A DNA stretch of 48,826 bases from positions 1-48,826 of the forward strand of contig JBGAIL010000011.1 of assembly GCA_044225565.1 (NCBI GenBank), in the 5' to 3' direction. How positions within the stretch are numbered: position 1 is the stretch's first letter; each line of letters opens with the position of its first letter. The notes beneath the pieces are model-generated. The model did no database searches, was not told where the DNA came from, and saw nothing but the letters and a program-made list of their open reading frames with translations. Shown piece by piece: positions 7,221 to 17,443 of the stretch. Source of the stretch: CAVXAE01 sp044225565 (GTDB lineage: Bacteria; Pseudomonadota; Gammaproteobacteria; Steroidobacterales; Steroidobacteraceae). The position numbers and the translations under genes are program-made.

Positions 7221-8133
7221 GACAGAGAGCCTGCCGGTTCGGCACTCGCTCGCAGAGCTGCGATGCGCTCGGCATCGAGCGGCGCGCCTCGCTCGTCCTG
7301 CAGGAAAGCCTGCAGCCGCTGAGTGAGATTGCGCGCGGACTCGAGCAGCTCGTCCATCATCTGCGCGGCAGGCAGCGGCCCGGGCAGCACGACGAACACG
7401 GCGAGGCCACCATAGCGATGCGAGTCCATCGTCGCGAGATCGAAGCTGCCGGACTGGGTGAGGCTCGCCGCGCTGACCACCGCACGCCCTTTCGGCTCCG
7501 GCCTGTGGAAGATCGAAAATGCGCCGTGCACGAAACCCTCGGCCGCCAGCGCCAGGCGCACCGCACGACCGGAAAGCTTTTCGCCCGCCCGTGCAGTCAC
7601 GCGCACCGTGATGAACTTGCGCTGATCCTCCGGCGGCCACTCGACGATGGGCGCTACCGGCAGCCCCGAGAGTGCCTCCAGCAGCGGCGGTGTTTCCGGA
7701 GCGCTCCCAGCCACCGTGGCTCCGGCACTCGCGTCTGCACCTGAGCCCGCACTCGCACTCGAGTCTTCAGCAGCAGCGCCGCTCTCGCGCGCCGCGGAAT
7801 CGGCCGGACGCTCCAGCAGCACGTCCGCCACGATTGCAGGACGAGGTCTGGCCGGCGCAGCCTTTGCCAGCTCGTCTACCGCCACCAGCTCTTCCTCGAT
7901 GCGCACGCCATCCCCGCGGCGACCGACCATCGACTCGTCGATCTCGACCACCGGCAGCTCCTGCGCACCCTCGCGCGGACGAAGCTCCGGCAGGCCGAGC
8001 GTCGGCTCACGGAAGCGATGATGCGTGGGACTCTCCACCTGCGGTGGCAGCTGCCGCTGGCGGCGCACTTCCCAGACGGCCAGCGCCTGCGGGAATAGGC
8101 GCCGGCGATCGAGAAATCCAGCGCCTCGGGCAT
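7217..8133 (-). CDS. zipA: Cell division protein ZipA, frame change near residue 12
   Basis: ZipA anchors FtsZ filaments to the inner membrane at the division site. The C-terminal FtsZ-binding domain (about the last 140 residues) is clear, with KFITVRVTARAGEKLSGRAV, GAFSIFHRPEPKG, SGSFDLATM and YGGLAVFVVLPGP. The middle is a Pro/Ala/Glu/Ser-rich linker. The start is the ATG at 8133 (MPEALDFSIAGA). After a dozen residues the frame must change to reach LFPQALAVWEVRRQRQLP, the end of the N-terminal membrane anchor, so part of the anchor is garbled by an indel near 8095. In the present sequence the main frame runs back uninterrupted into the end of smc, which would give a false SMC-ZipA fusion. 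The stop overlaps the ligA GTG. Confidence 0.9.
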
Positions 8134-8160
8134 GATCGATGCGCTTGTTCGCGCAGGCCT

Positions 8161-11673
<3,513 letters not shown>

Positions 11674-11757
11674 GAATCCTTGCACCTGTGGTACCGGAAA
11701 GGCCTGGACACCGCGTGTCTGGCTTAATGCGGCGCGTAGTGTAAAGTAATTTTCATC

Positions 11758-12162
11758 ATGACCATACGCTCATCTGGCGCGGGGCCGGCGAACGCCCTCG
11801 AGACCTTCCCGAACCCCGCGGCGGATCGCGACTACACCATCCGCATGACGATCCCGGAGTTCACCTGCCTGTGCCCGAAGACCGGCCAGCCGGATTTCGC
11901 GACGCTCGACCTCGAGTACGTGCCCGGCACGCTGTGCGTGGAGCTGAAGTCGCTGAAGCTCTACGTGTGGTCGTTCCGGGATCGCGGCGCCTTCCACGAG
12001 GCGGTGACCAACGAGATCCTCGATCACCTCGCCGCCGCCGTCGCGCCGCGCTTCATGCGCCTCACGGCACGCTTCAACGTGCGCGGCGGCATCTACACCA
12101 CCGTCGTAGCCGAGCGGCGACAGGCCGGGTGGCAACCCGCGCCGGCGGTTGCCCTGCCCTAG
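11758..12162 (+). CDS. queF: NADPH-dependent preQ0 reductase QueF (short type)
   Basis: QueF reduces the nitrile of 7-cyano-7-deazaguanine to preQ1 in queuosine tRNA-modification synthesis. This is the short, one-domain type (134 residues). The substrate Cys lies in FTCLCPKTGQPDF (about residues 38-50). The QueF motif is ELKSLKLYVW (about 62-71). The C-terminal strand RFNVRGGIYTTVV is also typical. The start ATG at 11758 is 84 bases from the divergent smc start. A second in-frame ATG at 11845 would cut into the conserved core, so the first is kept. It is followed directly by dksA, whose promoter lies in its last codons. No preQ1 riboswitch can fit in the short gap upstream. Confidence 0.95.
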   Translation: MTIRSSGAGPANALETFPNPAADRDYTIRMTIPEFTCLCPKTGQPDFATLDLEYVPGTLCVELKSLKLYVWSFRDRGAFHEAVTNEILDHLAAAVAPRFMRLTARFNVRGGIYTTVVAERRQAGWQPAPAVALP

Positions 12163-12176
12163 TCGGCCGGTATAAT
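12149..12176 (+). promoter_or_regulatory. Sigma-70 promoter of dksA
   Basis: TTGCCC (12149-12154) and a perfect TATAAT (12171-12176) are separated by 16 bases. The -10 is followed by CCCGCG, a G+C-rich discriminator as in promoters inhibited by ppGpp and DksA. The predicted start near 12183 gives a leader of about 38 bases with GAGGAG before the dksA ATG. The -35 lies within the last codons of queF. Confidence 0.72.
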
Positions 12177-12220
12177 CCCGCGTTCTTCAGAGGCTGCTGC
12201 TTTCACTAGAGGAGCGACCG

Positions 12221-13054
12221 ATGCCCGCCAAGCGACCCGCGCCCAAGCCAGGGAAGGGAAAGAAGGCGGTAGACCGACCCGCCGCGCGCAAGCCGGCGGC
12301 TGCGAAGCCAGCGGCGCGCGCAAAGGCGGCCGCCCACGCGAGGAAGACCGTGACCCAGCCGAAAAAGGCGACTCCCCATCGCAGCCCTGCTGCATCCACT
12401 CCGGCCTCCAGCGCCCGCCGCTCCACCGAAGCGGCGGCCCGCAAGCCCGCCGAGGCCGCGACGCCGGCCGCCGCGGAGCCCAAGGCGGCCGTGAAGTCCG
12501 CCACGCCCGCGAAGCCATCGGCTCCATCGGCCCCACCCTCCTTCAGCACCACCCGTTCCTCCGCGGCGGCTCCCGCCTCGGACGCGGATGACGGCGACGG
12601 CATCGAGCCCGGCAGCCTCCTGGCCGGCCCACGCAACGTCCAGCCGTACATCGCCAAGCGCGGCGAACAGTACATGGGCAGGGCCCAGCTCGACCACTTC
12701 CGCCAGATCCTCAGCAGCTGGAAGCGCGACCTCATGGAGGAAGTGGACCGTACCGTGTCGCACATGAAGGACGAGGCCGCCAACTTCCCCGATCCCAACG
12801 ACCGCGCCACGCAGGAAGAGGAATTCAGCCTGGAGTTGCGCACACGGGACCGCGAGCGCAAGCTCATTCGCAAGATCGACGAGGCCATCAAGCGCATCGA
12901 GGACGGCTCCTACGGCTACTGCCTGGAGACCGGCGAGGAGATCGGCATCAAGCGCCTGGAGGCCCGCCCCGTCGCCACCCTGAGCATCGAGGCCCAGGAG
13001 CGCCGCGAGCGCCGCGAGCGCCAGTACGGCGACCGGGACGACCGGTACCGCTGA
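12221..13054 (+). CDS. dksA: RNA polymerase-binding transcription factor DksA with long basic N-terminal tail
   Basis: DksA binds the secondary channel of RNA polymerase and with ppGpp controls rRNA and amino-acid genes. Residues about 150-277 are a full DksA: YMGRAQLDHFRQILSSWK, the coiled-coil tip with the acidic DPNDRA motif (about 192), and FSLELRTRDRERKLIRKID. The zinc-finger region reads YGYCLETGEEIGIKRLEARP then TLSIEAQERRE. Of the four zinc ligands of E. coli DksA only the first Cys remains; the others are Thr, Ser and Ala, so zinc binding by this site is unlikely. Residues 1-140 are Lys/Ala/Pro/Arg-rich with KPAA-like units, resembling histone-H1-like tails. The start ATG at 12221 has GAGGAG at a proper distance. 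Confidence 0.95.
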   Translation: MPAKRPAPKPGKGKKAVDRPAARKPAAAKPAARAKAAAHARKTVTQPKKATPHRSPAASTPASSARRSTEAAARKPAEAATPAAAEPKAAVKSATPAKPSAPSAPPSFSTTRSSAAAPASDADDGDGIEPGSLLAGPRNVQPYIAKRGEQYMGRAQLDHFRQILSSWKRDLMEEVDRTVSHMKDEAANFPDPNDRATQEEEFSLELRTRDRERKLIRKIDEAIKRIEDGSYGYCLETGEEIGIKRLEARPVATLSIEAQERRERRERQYGDRDDRYR

Positions 13055-13064
13055 ACCCTTCGGG

Positions 13065-13090
13065 GCGCCGCGCCGTGCGGCGGCGCTTTC
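13065..13090 (+). terminator. Possible terminator after dksA
   Basis: Arms GCGCCGC (13065-13071) and GCGGCGC (13080-13086) form a 7-bp G+C stem followed by TTTCCCTT, ten bases after the dksA stop. The U-tract is short, so termination strength is uncertain. Confidence 0.4.
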
Positions 13091-13123
13091 CCTTGCGCCC
13101 CTGCGCCTTCCCCCTGCATTTAA

Positions 13124-13172
13124 TTTGATGCGCACATTTGATGCGCGACCCGCGCTTGTACTAAGGTAGTAC
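13124..13172 (+). promoter_or_regulatory. Direct repeat and dyad upstream of phaR
   Basis: TTTGATGCGC occurs twice (13124-13133 and 13137-13146), 13 bp apart. A dyad GTACT-N5-AGTAC follows at 13158-13172. These lie 60-110 bases before the phaR start and could be operator elements, for instance for autoregulation by PhaR. No protein can be assigned from sequence alone. Confidence 0.4.
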
Positions 13173-13233
13173 CGCCGACCCTGACAACCCGGGACGAGGA
13201 GCGTCCAGAGAAAATTCCCACGCAGGGGGTCTG

Positions 13234-13540
13234 ATGAGTGTTCAGCGGGTTATCAAGAAATATCCCAATCGGCGGTTGTACGACATGACGGAGAGCCGCT
13301 ACATCACCCTGGCGGACGTGCGCCGGCTGGTGATGGAGAGCGTCGACTTCGTCGTCGAGGACAAGAGAGACCAGACGGATATCACGCGCAGCGTCCTGCT
13401 GCAGGTGATCGCCGAGCAGGAGCGTGCGGGAGGCGATCCGGTGATGAGCCGATTTCCTCACGCAGGTCATCTGCAGGGGGCCATCGGGCACTGGGCGGCG
13501 GCCTCGGGACGGCCGAGTCCAGCGCCTAGACGTAACGTGA
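13234..13540 (+). pseudogene. phaR: PHA synthesis repressor PhaR, N-terminal domain with broken C-terminus
   Basis: PhaR (PHB accumulation regulator) represses polyhydroxyalkanoate and phasin genes until polymer granules titrate it. The first 70 residues are a full PHB_acc_N domain: RVIKKYPNRRLYDMTESRYI, LADVRRLVMESVDFVVED and SVLLQVIAEQERAGG. After DPVMSR at about 13450 the expected FLTQVI continues in the next frame, which ends at TGA 13538-13540, so an indel occurs there. Even with that correction the end is short and Arg/Gly-rich, where intact homologues continue for dozens of residues. The gene runs into a palindromic repeat at 13504, which may have truncated it. The original frame stays open for 800 codons over pnp, but that is antisense noise. 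Confidence 0.75.
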
Positions 13541-13697
13541 GAAGTCGGGGTCAGGTCTTGCGCACGGCGCGGCACCGTGCCTCACCGCAAGTCTCCAGAG
13601 CTTCTTCGGGACGGCCGAGTCCAGCGCCCAGAGGCAAGATGAAGAAGGTGGCGGTTTTGCGTGCACGGCGCCGCGCCGTGCACATTGCAAGACCTGA
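13504..13697. repeat. Two tandem palindromic (REP/BIME-like) units between phaR and pnp
   Basis: A 27-base motif (TCGGGACGGCCGAGTCCAGC...) occurs at 13504-13530 and 13606-13632, 102 bases apart. Each copy is followed by a hairpin: GCACGG/CCGTGC at 13562-13580 and the stronger GTGCACGGC/GCCGTGCAC at 13661-13683. Perfect 11-bp arms TCAGGTCTTGC (13551-13561) and GCAAGACCTGA (13687-13697) enclose both hairpins. The 'GGTCAGGTCTTGC' end resembles repeats mobilised by REP-associated tyrosine transposases. The block sits at the 3' end of pnp, where it could also shape mRNA ends. Confidence 0.7.
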
Positions 13698-13713
13698 AGT
13701 TTCCCGGGCGACG

Positions 13714-15801
13714 TTACGCCGCGTCCACGTTGCGCATGGTGAGGCGCACGCGGCCCTGGCGGTCCACCTCGAGCACCTTCACGCGGATCACGTCGCCTTC
13801 CTTCAGCTTGTCGCTGACGCGCTCGACGCGCTCGTCGGAGATCTGCGAGATGTGCACCAGGCCGTCGCGGCCCGGCAGGATGGTGACGAAGGCGCCGAAG
13901 TCCATGAGGCGCGCCACCTTGCCTTCGTAGACGCGGCCCACTTCGACGTCCGCCGTGATGAGCTCGATGCGGCGCTGGGCTTCACGGCCCGCGGCACCGC
14001 TGACGGAAGCGATCTTCACCGTGCCGTCGTTCTCGATGTCGATGGTGGTGCCGGTCTCCTCGGTGATCTGGCGGATCACCGCACCGCCCTTGCCGATGAC
14101 GTCGCGGATCTTCTCCGCGTCGATCTTCATGGTGATGATCGACGGCGCCCACTCCGACATGGTGGTGCGCGACTGGCTGATGACCTTGTTCATCTCGCCG
14201 AGGATGTGCAGGCGGCCTTCGCGCGCCTGCTCGAGGGCCACCTTCATGATCTCGGGCGTGACGCCCTCGACCTTGATGTCCATCTGCAGCGCCGTGACGC
14301 CGTCCTTCGTGCCGGCGACCTTGAAATCCATGTCGCCGAGATGATCCTCGTCGCCCAGGATGTCGGTGAGCACCTTGAAGCGGCTGCCCTCGAGCACCAG
14401 GCCCATGGCCACGCCGGCGACCGGAGCCTTGATCGGCACGCCCGCATCCATCAGCGACAGGCTGGTGCCGCAGACGCTCGCCATGGAGCTCGAGCCATTC
14501 GACTCGAGGATTTCCGAGACGACGCGGATGACGTACGGGAAGTTGGCCATGTCCGGCATGACGGCCTTGACGCCACGGCGTGCGAGGTTGCCGTGGCCGA
14601 TCTCGCGACGCTTCGGCGAGCCCATCATTCCGGTTTCGCCCACGGAGAACGGCGGGAAGTTGTAGTGGAGCATGAACGGCTCGCGGCGCTCGCCTGTCAG
14701 GCCGTCGATGATCTGCGAGTCGCGCGTGGTGCCGAGCGTGGTGACCACGAGGGCCTGCGTCTCGCCACGGGTGAAGAGCGCCGATCCGTGGGTGCGCGGC
14801 AGCACGCCGACCTTCACAGTGATGGGGCGAAAGGTGGTGAGATTGCGGCCGTCGATGCGCGGCTCGCCGTTGAGGATCTTCTGGCGCACGAGATTGCTCT
14901 CGAGCCTGAAGAACTCCGTGTCCACCTGATCCGCCGTCCACTTCGGCGATTCGCCGCCCGAGAGGGCGAGCATCGTCTGCGCCTTGACCTCCGCGAGCTG
15001 GTCGCGGCGCTTGAGCTTTTCGGTGACCGCATAGGCCTTGGAGACAGCGGCCTGCGCGTGCAGCGCCACGGCGCTCGCGAGCTCCGCGTTCGCCGCCGGG
15101 GCCTCCCACTTCCAGCGCGGCTTGCCGGCCTGTGCGTGCAGCTCCTTGATGACCTTGATGGCGGCCTGCATCTGCTCGTGGCCGAACACCACGGCGCCGA
15201 GCATCACCTCTTCGGAGAGGCCCGAGGCCTCCGATTCCACCATGAGCACGGCCTGCTCGGTGCCCGCGACCACCAGGTCGAGCTGCGAATCGGCGAGCTC
15301 CTTGGCGGGCGGGTTCAGGAGGTACTTGCCGTCCTTGTAGCCCACGCGCGCAGCGCCGATGGGGCCATTGAACGGGATGCCCGAGAGCACCAGCGCCGCG
15401 GAAGCGCCGAGCATGGCCGGGATGTCCGGATCGATCTCGGCGTCGACCGAGATCACCGTGGCGACGACCTGGATGTCGTTATAAAGGCCATCGGGGAAGA
15501 GCGGGCGGATCGGCCGGTCGATGAGGCGCGAGGTGAGCGTCTCCTTCTCGGTGGGGCGGCCTTCGCGCTTGAAGAAGCCGCCGGGGATGCGGCCCGCGGC
15601 GTAGGTCTTCTCCACGTAGTTGACGGTCAGCGGCAGGAAATCGCGGCCGGGCGCGACTTCCTGCTTGGCGCACGCCGTGACGAGCACGACGGTGTCGCCC
15701 ATGGCGACGCGCACGGCGGCATCCGCCTGGCGAGCCATCTCGCCGGTTTCGATGGTGACGGTATGCGGGCCATAGGCAAAGGACTTGGTGACGACGCTCA
15801 C
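13714..15801 (-). CDS. pnp: Polynucleotide phosphorylase
   Basis: PNPase degrades RNA 3'-5' by phosphorolysis and is part of the RNA degradosome. The 695-residue protein has two RNase PH-like domains, with FRPITVKVGVLPRTHGSALF and REIGHGNLARRGVKAVMP. A KH domain follows at about 555-615 (IRDVIGKGGAVIRQITEETG) and an S1 domain at about 620-690 (GKVARLMDFGAFVTILPGRD). The start is a GTG at 15801 with GAGGATC upstream. It lies 94 bases after rpsO, the conserved rpsO-pnp order, and a stem-loop lies in the gap. The acidic C-terminal tail of E. coli PNPase is absent; the protein ends just after the S1 domain. Confidence 0.98.
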   Translation of the reverse strand: MSVVTKSFAYGPHTVTIETGEMARQADAAVRVAMGDTVVLVTACAKQEVAPGRDFLPLTVNYVEKTYAAGRIPGGFFKREGRPTEKETLTSRLIDRPIRPLFPDGLYNDIQVVATVISVDAEIDPDIPAMLGASAALVLSGIPFNGPIGAARVGYKDGKYLLNPPAKELADSQLDLVVAGTEQAVLMVESEASGLSEEVMLGAVVFGHEQMQAAIKVIKELHAQAGKPRWKWEAPAANAELASAVALHAQAAVSKAYAVTEKLKRRDQLAEVKAQTMLALSGGESPKWTADQVDTEFFRLESNLVRQKILNGEPRIDGRNLTTFRPITVKVGVLPRTHGSALFTRGETQALVVTTLGTTRDSQIIDGLTGERREPFMLHYNFPPFSVGETGMMGSPKRREIGHGNLARRGVKAVMPDMANFPYVIRVVSEILESNGSSSMASVCGTSLSLMDAGVPIKAPVAGVAMGLVLEGSRFKVLTDILGDEDHLGDMDFKVAGTKDGVTALQMDIKVEGVTPEIMKVALEQAREGRLHILGEMNKVISQSRTTMSEWAPSIITMKIDAEKIRDVIGKGGAVIRQITEETGTTIDIENDGTVKIASVSGAAGREAQRRIELITADVEVGRVYEGKVARLMDFGAFVTILPGRDGLVHISQISDERVERVSDKLKEGDVIRVKVLEVDRQGRVRLTMRNVDAA

Positions 15802-15844
15802 GCTTCGATCCTCAATGAGAAATCCGGGGGGTGTAACGAGACAG

Positions 15845-15871
15845 GCCGCGCCTGGAACACAGGGCGGCGGC
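15845..15871 (-). promoter_or_regulatory. Stem-loop in the rpsO-pnp intergenic region
   Basis: An imperfect hairpin (outer GCCGC/GCGGC, inner CCTG/CAGG) lies between rpsO and pnp. In E. coli a stem-loop at this place is cut by RNase III and mediates pnp autoregulation. Equivalence here is inferred from position only; there is no U-tract, so it is not a clear terminator. Confidence 0.4.
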
Positions 15872-15895
15872 TCTTAATAAAACACGGGGGAGGGG

Positions 15896-16165
15896 TCAAC
15901 GACGCAGACCCAGGCGCTCCACGAGTTCCTGGTACTTCTGCGGCTGGGTGGACTTGAGGTAGTCGAGATGCTTGCGCCGCTGGTTCACGAGTTTCACGAG
16001 CCCGCGGCGCGAGGAATGATCCCGCTTGTGCGTGGCGAAGTGCTCGGAGAGGCCGTTGATGCGCTCCGACAGAAGCGCGACCTGCACTTCGGCGGAGCCG
16101 GTGTCCTTGGGGCTGCGGCGGAACTGCGCGGCCACCCCATCTTTCTTTTCAGTAGATAGAGCCAT
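15896..16165 (-). CDS. rpsO: 30S ribosomal protein S15
   Basis: S15 binds 16S rRNA in the central domain early in small-subunit assembly. All 89 residues match the family: RSPKDTGSAEVQVALLSERI, THKRDHSSRRGLVKLVNQRR and KHLDYLKSTQPQKYQELVER. The start ATG at 16165 gives the normal length. It lies between truB and pnp as in most gammaproteobacteria, and a promoter of its own overlaps the end of truB. Confidence 0.99.
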   Translation of the reverse strand: MALSTEKKDGVAAQFRRSPKDTGSAEVQVALLSERINGLSEHFATHKRDHSSRRGLVKLVNQRRKHLDYLKSTQPQKYQELVERLGLRR

Positions 16166-16208
16166 GATCCTAGGTGCTTGTCTTGACTACCCTTTTAAGA
16201 GGCGCGGG

Positions 16209-16237
16209 ATTCTACTCGCGGGCCCACTCAGCCACAA
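16209..16237 (-). promoter_or_regulatory. Sigma-70 promoter of rpsO
   Basis: On the minus strand TTGTGG (16237-16232) and TAGAAT (16214-16209) are 17 bases apart. The -10 is followed by CCCGCG, a G+C-rich discriminator. It overlaps the last codons of truB and would give a leader of about 35 bases before the rpsO ATG. Confidence 0.65.
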
Positions 16238-17100
16238 GCGGAGTTCGACCAGAGGCGGCGGGGCCGCAATGTCCCCTCTTCCAGCGTGCCGAGGCCGAAG
16301 AACCGGCCGGCTTCGTCGTACAGGCGCACCGGCCCTTTCCCGGCCTCCGGCCAGCGCAATGCCTGGCCCTGCCGCAACCGCAGCGCATCTTCCGGGCCCA
16401 GTTCGAGCCTGGGCAGGTGGGGCACCCCCTGGTCCGCAGGCATCATCCGGGGCGACCGTTCCACCTCTTCCAGCGTTTGCATGGCTTCGCGCTCGAATGG
16501 CTCGACCCACGAGCGGCGCAGCCGGGTGACGTGCCCACACGTGCCCAAGGCACGGGCGATGTCTTCCGCCAGCACGCGGATGTAGGTGCCCTTGGAGCAG
16601 ATGGTCCGCAGCTCGAGCCTCGCGCCGTCGAATGCAACGGACGCCAGCTCGAAGATCTCGATTTCCCGGGACGCCCGCGCCACCTCTTTCCCGGCCCGCG
16701 CCAGCTTGTAGAGCGGCTGGCCCTGCTGCTTGATGGCCGAGTACATGGGCGGCGTCTGCCGTTGCAGCCCCATGAAGCGGCCCAGCGTTTCCGCGAGGCG
16801 AGCCGGCTCGACCGGCGGCACCGGTAGGGTCTCGGTCACCTCACCCTCGGCGTCACCCGTCGCGGTCCGCGAGCCCAGCGTCACGGTGAACTCATATTGC
16901 TTGCGGCCGGAGAGGATCTCCCCCGCGATCTTGGTCGCCTCGCCCAGGCAGATGGGCAGCATGCCGGTGGCGAGCGGATCGAGGCTGCCGACGTGGCCCG
17001 CCTTGTCCGCGCCGAGCAGCCGTTTCACGGTCTGCAACGCGCGGTTCGAGGACAGGCCCAGCGGCTTGTCGAGGAGAAGGATGCCGGTCGTCAGCGACAC
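16228..17100 (-). CDS. truB: tRNA pseudouridine-55 synthase TruB
   Basis: TruB makes the conserved pseudouridine at position 55 in the T-loop of tRNAs. The 290-residue protein has the N-terminal GILLLDKPLGLSSNRALQTV and the catalytic Asp motif GHVGSLDPLATGMLPICLGEATK near residues 36-58. Later come YEFTVTLGSRTATGDAEG, the CSKGTYIRVLAEDIARALG motif and a C-terminal PUA-like region with LRQGQALRW. It starts 7 bases after rbfA and belongs to the infB operon. Confidence 0.98.
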   Translation of the reverse strand: MSLTTGILLLDKPLGLSSNRALQTVKRLLGADKAGHVGSLDPLATGMLPICLGEATKIAGEILSGRKQYEFTVTLGSRTATGDAEGEVTETLPVPPVEPARLAETLGRFMGLQRQTPPMYSAIKQQGQPLYKLARAGKEVARASREIEIFELASVAFDGARLELRTICSKGTYIRVLAEDIARALGTCGHVTRLRRSWVEPFEREAMQTLEEVERSPRMMPADQGVPHLPRLELGPEDALRLRQGQALRWPEAGKGPVRLYDEAGRFFGLGTLEEGTLRPRRLWSNSACG

Positions 17101-17107
17101 ACGACCG

Positions 17108-17443
17108 CTACTTGATGGCCTTGTCGATCAGCTCGGTGAGCCGCGCCGCGCGATCGATGGACTCGTCGAATACGAACTCCAGGCGCGGCGTATAACGCAG
17201 GCCGAGCTTGCGTGCGACTTCACCGCGCAGGAATCCACCGGCGCGCGTGAGCCCCTGCTGCACCTGCTCGACGGGATTCTTCGAGGCGAACGGCACGTAA
17301 TAGATGCGTGCGTTCTTCATGTCCGGCGACACACTCACGGAAGTGATGGTGACGTTGCCCACGCGCGGGTCATTCAACCCGCGCGTGAGGATCTCGGACA
17401 AGACCCGCTGCAGCTCGGCCTGGATCTTCTCCTTGCGGCTCAC
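17108..17443 (-). CDS. rbfA: Ribosome-binding factor A
   Basis: RbfA binds the 30S subunit and helps mature the 5' end of 16S rRNA, especially in the cold. The 111-residue product has one KH-like domain with AELQRVLSEILTRGLNDPRV, VTITSVSVSPDMKNARIYY and the end RYTPRLEFVFDESID. The GTG at 17443 is preferred over an upstream ATG at 17533. It overlaps the infB stop as GTGA and gives the normal start VSRKEKIQ, while the 30 extra residues come from the end of infB read in another frame. Confidence 0.97.
   Translation of the reverse strand: MSRKEKIQAELQRVLSEILTRGLNDPRVGNVTITSVSVSPDMKNARIYYVPFASKNPVEQVQQGLTRAGGFLRGEVARKLGLRYTPRLEFVFDESIDRAARLTELIDKAIK

Noticed and set aside
5049..7640. LigA with 140 extra N-terminal residues
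   Set aside because: The extra part overlaps zipA in another frame and lacks ligase similarity. The GTG at 7220 overlapping the zipA stop is the proper start.
13504..13697. CRISPR array
   Set aside because: Only two imperfect units 102 bases apart with internal hairpins; no regular short repeats or spacers and no cas genes.
13234..15957. A 907-residue protein starting with the PhaR domain
   Set aside because: Beyond 13540 it runs through a repeat and then antisense through all of pnp, with no family similarity.
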